Shown here piece by piece: positions 24,150 to 36,248 of a stretch of 64,000 nucleotides of DNA. The DNA is taken from positions 434,001 to 498,000 of the forward strand of contig WACJ01000107.1 in the NCBI GenBank assembly GCA_008973525.1, in the 5' to 3' direction. The translations under genes and the position numbers were made by a program. The stretch's first letter is position 1. Each line of letters starts with the position of its first letter. The DNA comes from Stenopsyche tienmushanensis. Its lineage: Eukaryota > Arthropoda > Insecta > Trichoptera > Stenopsychidae. Under the pieces are notes generated by a model that was not told where the DNA came from, searched no databases, and saw only the letters and a program-made list of their open reading frames with translations.

Positions 24150-24600
24150 TTGGCTTGGCTTGGGACGCAAAATGCAGAATACCGACCCAGCTGAGAGCTG
24201 CACATGGTTTTTATTTTACTTGACCATTCACAATCAACACTGATTCACTCTGTCCGTTTTTATAATATAAATACTAAATTGTCTAATCCCTCTTTCTCTA
24301 ATGGACCGATCCAGCCGCCACTGTTCTGTAGACATGTTCAGGCATGGCTTTTGATCGCGAGTCACTCATTCGTCATATCAGCAGTCCGAAAACCGGACCG
24401 ATTGGACACACAGACCTTGTGGCCACCCCGTCCTCTTTTTAGGGCTTTTTGCGTAATTTTTAAAGATAAATGCGTACCCGGGGCCATTTGTACGACCACG
24501 GAAGCCCTCTCAGAGGCTAAATTACATAGGTGGCTCGCGGCAAATGAGGTCGCGAACGTTACTAATTTATGCTGCTATCTTAGCTATTTTTTTTAGTTTT
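24150..24600 (+). repeat. R2 family repeat, copy e
   Basis: Contains GGACGCAAAATGCAGAATAC, GACATGTTCAGGCATGGCTT, GAGTCACTCATTCGTCATAT, the hairpin region CAGTCCGAAAACCGGACCGA, ACCTTGTGGCCACCCCGTCC, and GCAAATGAGGTCGCGAACG. It has a 130-codon open frame (24204-24596) whose middle resembles a frame in copy c at the protein level (RKPDRLDTQTLW versus RKADRLDTHILW), on the opposite genomic strand as expected for an inverted copy. Confidence 0.8.
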
Positions 24601-24639
24601 AAGTTATAAAATGTAGATACTTTATCCGCGCGCTCAGAG

Positions 24640-24755
24640 CGCAAGTGGTCACTCAAAGTTAAGAATAAGCGTAAAGTTTTATCCTGAACTGATGCAAAAA
24701 CTCGACCTTATTGCTGTGAAACATCGCCTAACACTCGATTGAAACATATCACGAT
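24640..24755 (-). pseudogene. mariner-like transposase fragment next to R2 copy e
   Basis: The minus strand includes AGGCGATGTTTCACAGCAAT and AAGGTCGAGTTTTTGCATCA, encoding the LAMFHSNKTEFLHQF-type block seen at 10218-10439 and 17790-17885. Confidence 0.7.
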
Positions 24756-25623
24756 GTAGTTTTTGTTTTTTTTTTTAAATAAAAATCTACCTGAAATATT
24801 ACAATAAGCAACCATTGAGAGCTATTTTTGAATAAAAATCAATTTTAAGTATTAAAATATTAATCTTTAGATAAAGACATTATTTATAGTCAATTCAAAT
24901 TGTAAAAAAATATTATATCATCATCATCATATTACCAAGATAAGATTCACACTTATTTCTTATGATTTAAGTGATCCTTTTGCGGTTTTATACAAGTCTT
25001 TTATAAGACAAATTCATTGAATTCATAGCGTTGAAAGCCAAAATATTAATTTTCACCTTGTATAAATATATGTAAAATTATAGCACTTCTGAAGTATATA
25101 AGCTTCCAGTTGATTTTATGAATAAATGTATATTATTAAATACATACTGTTATCGTCGATGAATTTGTAAACTATTTTCGTCCAAACAACAAGTATATAT
25201 AATAAACGCAATGCTATAGTACAATATATATATATATATGTATTCTAAGGAACGTTTGAATAAACCGTTTTTATTCCAATATTATTTAGCTGAATATGGT
25301 TGAATAGCTATGAATAATAAACTGGTTATTGATTGTTCGCTGAAATATGGTTTCACATAACTTACAAATCATATACATATACAATAAATCAATAAGCTTT
25401 ATAATGAAATACTTTGGTATAACAACGGAATTATTTAATTTAGTTACAATGTATATTCACAATGAATAAAACTTATACTTTGTTCTATAGGAAACATACA
25501 TAATTGAGAGGTGAATTCAATATCAATATCACCCACACCAGAAAAAGCACATCTATTTATTCCATCGATAAAAACATATTACACCAATAATATTAATGAA
25601 ATTTAAATATATTTGATCTTAAG
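24756..25623. other. end of VAMP intron 1
   Basis: AT-rich with a (TCA)n run at 24918-24931 and a (TA)n run at 25216-25228. The intron ends at the 25622-25623 AG. Confidence 0.5.
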
Positions 25624-28005
25624 GGCGACAGAAGGTGGACTTAATCCTGGAGCAGCAGGAGCAGGCGAAGGTGGACCGGTGGGCGGTCCACGCACCCCAC
25701 AACAGGTTGCTGCCCAGCGTCGTTTACAACAGACGCAGGCACAAGTGGATGAGGTATATTCATGTTTTTTTTTAAGGTTGACAGGTTTATTTATCAATAT
25801 ATTAAAATCTTGCATTCAGAATTACGGCTTAACCCTTCTGTCAATGAATGTTTCTATTACCTCCCGTCAATGAATGGTCTGACCAATTATGCATGACCAT
25901 TCCTAACATATTCATTTCCTGATCCGTTAGGATTTATAAACATTTTTGGCGTACATCAGTGGAATAATCTCTGGTTCTAATTTCTATAAACTATGAATTA
26001 TGCCAATGCTGTAATATCCAGCATATTGTACAAAAAAGTTGCAATCTATGCTCGGTGCCCCAAGAACATTTTTTAAGCAAGTGGAGCAAGTTGTGAGCCA
26101 ATGTGAGCTAACTTCGTTTTTAAGATATTTTTTAGCTCAAAAACGGAACTAGAAATACCACCACTTACCTTATCAGCACTTACTTGCTCTACTAGCTTGA
26201 AAACTAGCCTCGTGTACACCGGGCATTAGGCTGCCATTTGTATATATACTCCCCAAACATCTGCTCCATAACGTCAATACTTCTCTTGTGTTTGTTGTAA
26301 AATAACATTATCTGTGGCTTTTGGGCTTCTCCAACAACTTCGGTATCATAATGGTTAGTTGACAATGGGATGGCATCTTTTGATTTTATCGGAACGTATG
26401 AAACAGCTGCAACATTGTTCGTAAATCTGAACACAGATTCATATTTTGGACGACGACGTTCTGACAACATTTCTTTTGGAATACATTTATTATTCTGGCG
26501 GATAGTCATAACAAAAGCAAGTCCTGCCTACTGTAGTTTGTCCACGCTATCAATAGTTGTCAGTAATAACCGTCTTCCTACTTCCTTTGTACTTGTCAGT
26601 TAATTCCAGTAGAACTTTTTCACCCAAGTTGACTGCTCTCTGGCCTTCTTCTTATTTTCCAGTATACAAGATACCTTTACAAGGATGTCCATATCCTGAA
26701 TCACAGATTCACCATCTGGATTTTACAGACATTTGGTGTAAAAACATTTTCTGCAGCACTGGTAAAAGAAAAATATCATACTAAATATGGGTTTTTCCAA
26801 ACATATGATGCGAAATGATTTCCTAATACAAAGATAAAAATACAGAAACATGACAAAATATCTTATGGAGCGAAAGAATAAAAATTTCCTTACGGAACAT
26901 AAATAAAACCGTGATTTACCATACAAATCCTATGAAAAAAAAATTAAGATCTGGCCAGAACACTTTCATTGGACTCTATGGTTATAAATAGAAATATCAT
27001 TTTTTCTCGAAACATAAGGATCCTGAACATTTTTTTGAACTCTAAATTCTGTAAAATCCTTCAATTAACAAAGACAGGGCGATTTGGTAAGATCAATACA
27101 TAGCTACTATTAAAACTCATCGCAAAAGCGAAATGGTCTAGCCAGACAATCTTATTGATTATAAGGGTTAAATAAAAACAAAAATGTATTCCTAATTTCA
27201 GGTGGTGGACATAATGAAAACGAACGTAGAGAAAGTTTTAGAACGGGATCAGAAGCTATCAGAACTTGATGACAGAGCAGGTTTGAAATTAATTTATGAA
27301 AAATATCTGCACAACATATTACAATTATTTTTTTGAATACGTTTGTAATTTTATTTTGTATTAATTTCAGATGCTTTACAACAAGGAGCATCACAGTTTG
27401 AACAACAGGCCGGAAAACTTAAAAGCAAATTTTGGCTCCAAAATCTCAAGGTATCTTGTCCAATATGCGTTATCTAAATTTGTTAAACTGTATGAAGTCC
27501 TTAAATATATATTCCAAGAGCTGGCAGCATAAATTGAAGATCATCTAGCTCATGTGAATAATTTAATAGTTATATCCTGGCGTGCTTCTAGACTATCATT
27601 ATGATAGCCTGGCGACTGAGTGCCATTGAGTTTGGGAGGGGAAGGGATTGAAAATTAGTGAAAATTCTGGCGGTATAATGATAGTCCAGAAACACACCAA
27701 AACACAACTATTAAATTATTCACATGTATTAGATGACCCTCAATTTATGCTGCCAGCCCTCAGTCTATAATCGAGTACGTAGTACATATAAATACAATTA
27801 TTATTGCTTTCAGATGATGATAATTGCTGGTGTTATTGGAATTATCATTCTGGTATTGATAATCGGTAAGTAAAAGCTAGGTAAGGTGTCCTATTTCAAT
27901 GTTTTTGGCATTTCAACCTATAGTTTTCACCTACATATGGTCGACAGCTACACCCCTGATATGTACTAATTATCACATTTTAATATTACAGCTAACCTTG
28001 TGTAA
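25624..28005 (+). CDS. VAMP/synaptobrevin (R-SNARE), coding exons 2-6
   Basis: Vesicle-membrane SNARE that pairs with syntaxin and SNAP25-type proteins in membrane fusion. Exons: 25624-25753, 27202-27280, 27371-27450, 27814-27865, 27992-28005, all with GT..AG introns and matching phases. With the split ATG at 12126-12127 the protein is 118 residues, the usual length. Order: a Gly/Pro/Ala-rich N-terminus; the R-SNARE helix from [17 protein letters not shown] through [20 protein letters not shown] (the zero-layer Arg lies in LERDQ) to [12 protein letters not shown]; the juxtamembrane [10 protein letters not shown]; and a C-terminal anchor [21 protein letters not shown] ending in TAA. The sequence is of the neuronal synaptobrevin type (VAMP1/2, nSyb). 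An AATAAA lies 24 bases after the stop, at 28029-28034. Intron 2 holds a dead piggyBac transposase and the 27451-27813 intron holds an F MITE. The 25624 acceptor (CTTAAG) has a weak pyrimidine tract. Confidence 0.95.
26204..26765 (-). pseudogene. piggyBac-like transposase pseudogene in VAMP intron 2
   Basis: Minus-strand reading from about 26760: [14 protein letters not shown], a stop, [29 protein letters not shown] (the DNYYTS block with a catalytic Asp), stops and a frameshift. Then the 101-codon frame 26509-26204 has [29 protein letters not shown] and [20 protein letters not shown], matching the family's LSTMHHD and KPEI..YN.TKGGVD..D. The GGVDxxD block has changed to RSIDVME. It is broken in several places and the N-terminal and Cys-rich C-terminal parts are missing. 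The sequence lies antisense in the intron. Confidence 0.9.
26766..27201. other. rest of VAMP intron 2
   Basis: AT-rich, nothing recognised up to the TTTCAG acceptor at 27196-27201. Confidence 0.5.
27513..27765. mobile_element. F family foldback MITE, copy C (in VAMP intron 4)
   Basis: Left end CCAAGAGCTGGCAGCATAAA, right end TTTATGCTGCCAGCCCTCAG. Arms share TTTAATAGTT, GGACTATCATTATGAT-type words and GGCGACTGAGTGCC in inverted order, with only a short spacer. It lies wholly inside the 27451-27813 intron. Confidence 0.9.
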
Positions 28006-28034
28006 ACTGCGTACATAGTTGTTAAATTAATAAA

Positions 28035-29383
28035 AAAAATACTGCAAAATCGGTGAGTTAGAATCAAAAAAGGGGCATTATTCACCCTGCTTTCTATCTC
28101 TGTTGATCGGTGTGAATATCTATGTTGTGGCGATTCTATTAAATTGATGATTTCTGTAAACCTCTTGTCTTGCCTGACTCTGTCTTCCCTAAAATATTTA
28201 TTTTGGATCCCTATACACAACACACATAACTACATGTGCTGTTTTATTCGATATGAATTTAAAATGAACTTTCAAAACATGCTATATATATTGATAATTG
28301 CTATGAGTCTGTTGTTATGATAGTTTAATGCAAGTATCGTCAATGTTAATCGTAGAATTATTTTAAGTTCCGAAATAATTTTATTTGATATTATTTTGAG
28401 CGGATAATTTTACATAGAACGATCGTCTAAGAACAAATTCATTTATCGCTGTAAATATAAAGAGCGTTACGAAGATACATATATGATTAGATTAGTTTGG
28501 CAGGATCTATTACTATAATACAATGTTAATTACATTTGGATTGATTTCAGAAACATTTTGTCGTAATATCATAAAACATTTTGTCTTAAATGAAATGTTT
28601 CTCTCGTTTTATTCATTATACAAGCATGCAGTTTAGTCGTGTAAAACATGTTTAAGAACATCTTTAAGAAAACTTTTTACAGTGCGTTATGAATAAAAAT
28701 CTGGAATAATAAATTGCATATTAAGATATTATTATATAATTAAACAAAAAAGGTAAACATTCCAAACCGTCCGAGGGATTGATATAACATGTGGCCTTAA
28801 AAATGTGATATTAAAATGTTAATTTATGCACCAATTGAGCACTATGGAAATATATTCTCTATCGATTATATCACCTTGTGATTCACGATCTTTAACTTGT
28901 ATTCTTCTCATAAGAAAGCCTATGTAATATATTTTTATAATCATATATACAATACTTTTACAACTAACAGTTCAATGTAACATTTTTGTGGTATGTATAC
29001 ATAAGAACTCACTATGAAGCTATTCTATTTCTCTTCTGCATGTGTTTTCTTTTTTCTATTAATGCATGGCTTAACCCTATACATATATTTTCATCACTGT
29101 TTTATGATTTACAAGCGTAACGATTCTTTTTATGGCTTCATAATAATTAATTTAAATATATATGAAAAAAATTGTAATACATGCAAGCCACGGTATAAAA
29201 AATGTATCTAGGCCATCCTTTAGTATTATTTGAATGATTATCCTAGTAGACATGATTTCAAATGTGGATAAATTGCATGTTTACTTTTATCATTCAAATA
29301 AAATTTATTGAATATACAATACATTACGATAAGTCTTCATACACATATTGCACAAAAAAGAATCAGGTTCATATTCAAATACT
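28035..29383. other. between the two possible VAMP 3' ends, AT-rich
   Basis: Would be intron if the 30047 exon is used, otherwise intergenic or long 3' UTR. No element recognised. Confidence 0.4.
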
Positions 29384-29471
29384 TTAACTCTTCGACGGAC
29401 ACGTCTGCATCATGTATAATTTTTGTATGAAAATATGATGCATAATGCAGACGTGTCCGCCAATGCGTTAA
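29384..29471. mobile_element. tiny TTAA-flanked palindromic MITE
   Basis: TTAA at 29384-29387 and 29468-29471 enclose an 80-base near-palindrome: CGGACACGTCTGCATCAT on the left and ATGCAGACGTGTCCG on the right. The TTAA duplication suggests mobilisation by a piggyBac-type enzyme. A related half, TTAACGCGTTTGCGGACGCG, is at 63513. Confidence 0.75.
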
Positions 29472-30046
29472 ATATAAATAAATATAATTGATCTTCTGAT
29501 TGTTATAATTTTTATATAGACGTCGATGATCTGATTCATTTTTATGTATGGAATATACTTTGGTAAACACTATTAGTTTGAATCTTTCGGAGATGATGCT
29601 GATAGGATTGAATATCGATGAGTTGTTTCACTTGATCTTTATAGTTACAAATTTAAATTTTACACTCAATCATGCTGGTGCAATAAATTAATTTTTATAA
29701 TTTTTTTACCATCAAATTTTGTAGGATTTTCGTAATAGATAGTATCGCAAGCAATTGATCAAATTTCTCCATCTGAAATTAGGTACATTTCTATCAATTT
29801 AGAAATATTTCAATATGAGAGCAAATCTATTATTTAATTTCTACATTTTTAAAACATCATTTCAGAAAGCTTCGCATTTGTAAGATTGTACAAATCATTA
29901 AATTGCAAAAGAAGCTTTATATACTAGTTGATTATCAAAATTGCTTAAGAATTGAATAGGCATTTTGGCTCTGATGATTTTTTACGATCTTTATGCATTT
30001 CTAAACATGTAATCGTAGCTCGGTATTTAATGATTTGTTTTTACAG

Positions 30047-30054
30047 GAACATAG
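30047..30054 (+). CDS. possible alternative last exon of VAMP
   Basis: The donor at 27866 (ATCG|GTAAGT) is phase 1. Besides the 27992 exon, a TTTGTTTTTACAG acceptor ends at 30046, and splicing there would end the protein Gly-Thr-stop (TAG at 30052-30054) instead of Ala-Asn-Leu-Val. The pyrimidine tract is good and an AATAAA at 30737-30742 could end the transcript. Because it changes only the last few residues after the membrane anchor, the evidence is a splice site and not conservation. Confidence 0.35.
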
Positions 30055-31689
30055 AGGAGGAAGCCTTCCCTCGCGATATAAGGAGATGAATATTAATATT
30101 ATAATTTATAAAATGTACATGTATTTAACTTCATTTGATCCGCTACTGTCTAACTGATATTCAAAGGACCAATCATTTCTTCTTAGAATGAAGTATTGAA
30201 ACTATGCTTGTTTTTTTTTAGTAGCTTAATACTTGTAAATTATGAAATGATAATAATGTTTAATTTTTGTAGAATATTTACCTCATAACCGTTTATGAGC
30301 GTGTGTTCCTTATTATCGATACGAATGGTTGCGGTAAGCGTTCAGATTGTTACATGTTTGCAGGGAAATTTACAATAAATAAAATTGAAATATTGTATTC
30401 AGTATATATATATATATATATATATGATACAAAACTTAATCTATTGCTATTTATAAATGAAATTAAAAATCCAAATAATCACTTATATTGATTATTCATA
30501 TACAAAAAAAAAATATATTTGGATTGTAAGATATATATGGCATAACAATAAAAAAATATATAATATAACATGTATTATTATAATAAAATATATTCAGTGT
30601 AATAATCGTGAAAAATTAAAGACGGTCAAATCAGACCCAATATTTATTTCTCATTAAAAATGTTTTACGGACACTTATTACATACATATTTATAAATATT
30701 AGACATAATGGAATGATATGTAAAGTTATTAAATTAAATAAAGGTATATATTAGAGAAGATGTTTTATTATTTTGCCATGGAATCATTTTATAGCTCCTC
30801 TAAATCTAATGCATAAAATTATGTGTACAGTGAAACAGGAGACTGAAATCTATAGTCAAAAATATAAACCAAGACTAAACACACCCTAATCGTCTGGTTG
30901 AAGAGCTAACCGACCAAACTTCCAGGATGCATATGCTGAAAAGATATATGATTCATGACCTAGAAAAAATACTCAAATTAATGAACGTAAGGTACTCGTT
31001 AATGAATAAAGACTTACACGAGATCTAGTATAGATTGTCTACAAAAAATACATATTTTAAAAAAAATCTCTTTTGGTTGGTGCCTCGATGATAAATCAGC
31101 ATTCTATTATGTGATTCCTCCAGAGCATTTCTTTACCAAAATTCACACGTAAAGCTCCTTTATCAACACCATTTCCTTGCACATCTCATGCCTAGCAACA
31201 GCATTTAGATTTCGGTTCACTGTCATATTTGTGTTCTCCTTTTAAATTATATCTCAAATAACAAGATCTCAACAACCAAATTTAATCTGTGTATTAAAAA
31301 ATAAATAAACTCAATCTGTAAAACCCTGAGTTTGATTATCTGCAAAAATCTTTCAAAATATCACCATCACCGCGCTAACATTCATCAAGACATTACACCG
31401 CCAATCTGCTGTCCGTAGCAATATATTTACAATTGGGGTTATTGTTTTGTTGATCATTTTACACCAATAAAACAATGGCTATCTTAAATTTAAAACATAA
31501 ATTTACATTAAAATTAGGTTATCCTGAAAGAATTCCTTTTTTTTTCAATTCAAAGCTTTCAATAACTAACTCCCATCTCTCCTGCAAATTTTCTATCCCC
31601 TTATGGAAATTAGATCTAATTGTCCATAGCAAATAACTCCAGTCATATTCCACCAAGCACATAAAAGTACCTGTTGAAGTGTTAATAAA
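30055..31689. other. VAMP-mariner interval
   Basis: AT-rich with a (TA)n run at about 30401-30425. AATAAA signals occur, including 30737-30742. No exon recognised. Confidence 0.4.
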
Positions 31690-32392
31690 AGCTTAGGTGT
31701 TGAAATGGTGGCTTGTTTCTTAGAAAATCATTGGGTTTTTTTTAATCCATTTCTCGTCTCCATTGAGATAGCTTGCCGATCATAGTTTGCGGGAAAAAAA
31801 TTACGTTCTTTGTGTTGAATGAAGCACATTCACTATGTTCCGTCATTCTGTTTTGCTTTCTGCAGCCAGTTCTTGCGATATCCAAACACCCATCCTGCTA
31901 ACTTTACCGATGCGCTTTAAATGAGTGTGTACGGATGACGGCGGAGATGAGAGTTTCCGTGATAATTCTTCTACGGATTGACTAGGATCCGATTCGATTA
32001 AAGATCGCAGCATATCTTCGTCAAAAGTTGTGGGTCGTCCCGATTTAGGCGCGTCCTGTAATTTTCTGTCGCCCGATTTAAAGCGTCTAAACCAAAACTG
32101 ACATTTGTTTAACGACAGGACTGGTCCATAAATTTCATTGATGGTGCGCGTGGCCTTGCTCGCGCTCAGGCCCTGATCAAAGAAAACCAGCATACAATGT
32201 CGAATATGTTTTTCGTCGGTTTCGGGCTCCGTCATGTTTATCCTTGTTAATAAAATATGATTTATGTCAAAAAAAATAAAGCTGACCACGCAAAAAGAAA
32301 AATGTACAGAGACACTTTCTTCGCAGTATCTGGACACACACTAAGCTATCGAGCGTACGAAATTAATAGATTTCTTCCGGGAGGACCTAATG
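31690..32392 (-). pseudogene. mariner element remnant with N-terminal transposase
   Basis: The minus-strand terminus near 32392 begins TTAGGTCCTCCCGGAAGAAA. The open frame 32337-31843 contains, from its internal Met at about 32235, the mariner DNA-binding region: KHIRHCMLVFFDQGLSASKA, LNKCQFWFRRFKSGDRKLQD, KSGRPTTFDEDMLRSLIESD and IGKVSRMGVWISQEL (family: GKV..LG.WVPHEL). It stops just after this, so the whole DDE domain is missing. A second, shorter copy is at 48640-48790. Confidence 0.85.
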
Positions 32393-33043
32393 CTACGACC
32401 ATAAACAAAAATATTCAATAAACATTTAAATAATTACATAGACAATTTTTGGCCATGACAACACAAATCTTAACAAAGCAAATATTTACTTTTTTATTCT
32501 TGTACATTTTTCATATTTATAAGATATTATCCTATTTAATAGAAAAAATCTATAATGTTTTTAAAGATAAAAGATAATCAAGACTATTACTAATTATCAT
32601 AATATTCAAGTAAATTTGATCAAAATAAATTTAGAAAATTAAATAGATTTTATGTCAATAAAGCGAATATTGTATTTAATTTTTCCAAAAATATTTATCT
32701 ATCATCTTAAAAAATCTAAAACAACTTAAACGTATTAACGTGCTATATCATTAATATATCGTCATTGCTAATTAAAATATTTCATATATAATAATTTCAT
32801 TAATAAAATATTAAGCAACAATTTAAGTTAAATATTATATTGCAATTTAAAGACGTTTATGACGACAGAAATATCAGTCTAACTAACTGAATATATTGAT
32901 AATATCAATTTATATAAAATTATAGATTAAGGCGTGTTCACAAAGGTTAGATACCTTTAGCTTTATAGCATAGCAGTGTTCGCAAATCCGAGTGTTGGGT
33001 TGTCTACCTTGAGCTAACCCCACGGCTGTCACCGGTGCCGAAT
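32393..33043. other. interval upstream of the Tctex-type gene
   Basis: AT-rich to about 32930, then mixed composition to the start codon; 32930-33043 probably holds the promoter and 5' UTR. No TATA box is obvious. Confidence 0.4.
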
Positions 33044-35363
33044 ATGGACAGCAAGGAGTGCGCTGATCTGGCAGATGAGGTTTCATTTCATATTTATTAT
33101 TTATATAAACTCAGCTAATTACAGTGTCGGTTGTAAAACACAATGCGCTTCAATGATAATCTCGACATATTCCTTAATTTGATCTTTGTCCAATCCTTGT
33201 ACGCACTGGTAACGCAGTCGATGAGTAATTCGCAGATTTACGTCACTAAATGTTATTATTTGCATTTTCGTTTTAATTTGAAGCAAATACAACTATTTTT
33301 GAACATATTGTAGTCTGATTGACCTTTTTGATATGCTAATATAGCATCACAAAATTACTAATTATATTACTCATAATTATTGGACGCGTTATATCACATT
33401 GGCGTTATAAGTTTAAAACATTTGCAATATTTATATTCAATCAATATTTTGTCATATAAATGATACATTAATTGCAATTAATCTATATTTTCAGACGCAG
33501 TTTGTAGTTGATGATGTTAGTAAAATAATTAAAGAAGCTATAGAAATTGCTATTGGTGGCACAGCGTATCAACATAATAAGGTTAACCAATGGACTTCTA
33601 CAGTGGTAGAAGCCTGCCTTGGCGCCTTAACTAAACTTCAAAAGCCTTATAAATATATAGGTAAATGATTTATCTGTTAAACTTTTATAATTATACATTA
33701 TTCTATAATATAAAATTTAAAAAATGCCTGCATTAAATTCTAAAATAATGTACATGTATTTCTCAAAATATACGAGTAAATTATAATTGTTCTGATTAAA
33801 TTTAATAAATCAGCGGCAATTATAAGCAAACAATATTTTGTTACATTTGTAACAACCATATCTCCGAATCATCAATTTTTTAAATTTAGTTTTTCATTCC
33901 AGTTCAGTTGCAAACATTTACGGTTTTCGGTTCAACTCTAGTCGATTAATTTTTTAAATGTTTTTATTTGTATTACTTATTTTTTAGCATTATGCAAATG
34001 AAGTAAATAATAATGAATATTTACATTGTCCTGAGTATTAATTTTAAGTAATGGGTCACTATCTGTGACGACAACAATTTCCTCAGTCAAAATTCCTTTT
34101 TCTTCAACAAAAGCAAATAACATGTTTTTGTTTTTTTTTTGCACTTGTTGCTTATTTCAATTGACAATTGACAATTGAATATCAAATTGTGTGAATTATG
34201 TGAAATAGGAAATCAAATACAGCATTATTTGGACTTGATGCAAAATACTAGAAAACCAATTGAAATCTGGGAGTCCCAGTCGGCGTACATAGCAAATGTA
34301 TAAAAAATCATGAGCTAAACAAAATTATTTCGCGTAAGATGTGTACCGAACTGAAAAAAAAAAGATTTATTGAATGGTTCAGTTCTAGTTTGCATTCTGA
34401 TAAAAATAACTATTTTTGGCTTTCATTTCTGTTATGAAGGTCTGCTTTTAAGGGTAATTTATTATTCTTTGAATTTTGTGTTATCCCAAATGGAACTTTC
34501 TTCAAATTTGATTCATCAGTCTCTTCCAGTGGTAATTTTTTAATATCCTCAAGATTAATATCATTAAAACCTTCTCCTCGTATTGATTTAAAAAGAAGAC
34601 TTACAACTTGACTTACTTAGCGCTTACACTACTCATACAACCTCATTAGCTTGTCTCGGGAAAGACTCACAGACTGACAGAAATTACTCAGTTGATTGGA
34701 GCCCCATTCAGCGACCAGAAGCCGTCGACGAAGAACTCAAACCCTCTATCGAGACTGTCGGTTAGAGTCAAGGGCCTCACCCCTTCAGCGAGGTAAAGAT
34801 AGAGTGCATGCGCTTGAATTCCCCCCTGCTGCGGTCGGAGGACTTGCCACTGAGTCCTAATCGCACGCCTCGTGCGCCCAAAGCCCCAGTATCCCGGCTC
34901 TCTATGTCCACCCTTCTTCTTCTTAATCTTCTTCTCGGTATAAAAGTTAAATTTCATTAATCTTTACCAAGACCTCAGTTTTAGCTTTCTATAAAAAGTG
35001 AATATCTTTGCTTAGCGAAGAGGCGATTAAAATTTTAATTCACTTTTATGCAAAAAAGGTCTTTTCAAGGAGGCCACCACTTTACCCGATATTTTTCACT
35101 TCACAACAGTCACAACAGAGGAGTGATGACTAAAAACTAACATATTTAGATTACGATTGAATAATGTCTCTTCATAAATGAAGCGTGTTTTAATGGATGT
35201 TAATTTCTTTACAGTTACTTGTACTATCATGCAGAAAAATGGAGCCGGATTACACACTGCTTCGTCTTGCTTTTGGGATAACAACACAGACGGCTCGTGC
35301 ACCGTCCGTTGGGAGAACAAAACCATGTACTGCATCGTCTCTGTATTTGGGCTCGCTCTTTAA
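33044..35363 (+). CDS. Tctex-1 type dynein light chain, complete (3 exons)
   Basis: Light chain of cytoplasmic dynein that binds the intermediate chain as a dimer and links some cargo. Exons 33044-33079 ([12 protein letters not shown]), 33495-33660 and 35215-35363 have GT..AG introns and consistent phases (0, then 1), giving 116 residues (the family has about 111-113). Exon 2 holds [20 protein letters not shown] and [12 protein letters not shown], exon 3 [15 protein letters not shown] and [20 protein letters not shown], ending LAL-stop. These are the hallmark blocks of the DYNLT1/Dlc90F branch. The start is chosen as the only ATG in the short first exon. The exon 3 frame also reads open upstream into the intron, but the TTTCTTTACAG acceptor at 35214 fits. 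Intron 2 holds a GC-rich insert. Confidence 0.95.
34600..34965 (-). other. GC-rich insert in DYNLT intron 2
   Basis: About 360 bases of clearly higher GC than the flanks, with an 89-codon minus-strand frame (34957-34688: [20 protein letters not shown], then [20 protein letters not shown]). On the minus strand it starts with a run of AAG/GAAG words, which would fit a retroelement tail or junction. No family recognised and no second copy in the window. Confidence 0.45.
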
Positions 35364-36248
35364 ATATTTTGAAGGGTCTCGTTGTGATGATCGTGTAAAA
35401 GGATAAAAACACTCTGTGAAATGAAAAGGTTACACTTATTTTCGATGGAAGAGAGTATGTAGCATTTTACATTACTTATTTAGAGCTAAAATTTGTTTTA
35501 AATCACGTTTTGCCTCATTTTTATGTTAAAAATGACAATGTTCTTCATTGATGTTTACATTTATTTTCTTATCTCATCTTTGTGCAGCAACAAATGCCCG
35601 CTGTAAAACTTGCAATTTATATGTATCTCCATGAAATGATGCGAAGTTTATAGATTTTTTGATTTTGGATGATTGAAATCAAATGTCACCATCCTTATCT
35701 GCTCTTTATTTATTTTTAGATATACCATAGAATTGTTTAATATCTAGTCGTTAACAAGCCTATTTGTATCTATGCCGATAGACATTTTTTTAGCACTTCT
35801 TAAACATATGTTAAGTAGACTTAAAATGTATCTTTTTTAAGGCAACATGGAGCTGAATATTCAGGGTAAGGGAAATGCTGTTTTTTTTTAAAATGCGTGA
35901 CAGTGAAAAATATATCTCAAGCTGATGCAGTAAATTATACATGTCTGTTTAGGGTGAATGAATGTTTCCATGAAGATTGAAATATATTAAACAAGATATT
36001 TACGACATATTTGCTTTAAAAGTGATATATAAAAAATATTTATAAGGTGCACTTAAATTGCCAGACCACATAACTCTTGGATGTTTTTAGCATATGAATA
36101 AAATGCTTAAATGTTATTTGTGAAAATATTATGACGGGCTTCATGATTTTTCAAATAAATGTTAAACGTATATTGCAAATGTTCTTAGCTCTTAAGTTTG
36201 AGTTTGAGTTCGATGCCATTTTTTTATCATCTATCAAATTTAAAGCTG
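35364..36248. other. 3' UTR/intergenic after DYNLT
   Basis: AT-rich. An AATAAA lies near 36098. No element recognised. Confidence 0.4.

Noticed and set aside
30401..30425. (TA)n and neighbouring AT runs as functional sites
   Set aside because: Simple microsatellites expected in AT-rich DNA.
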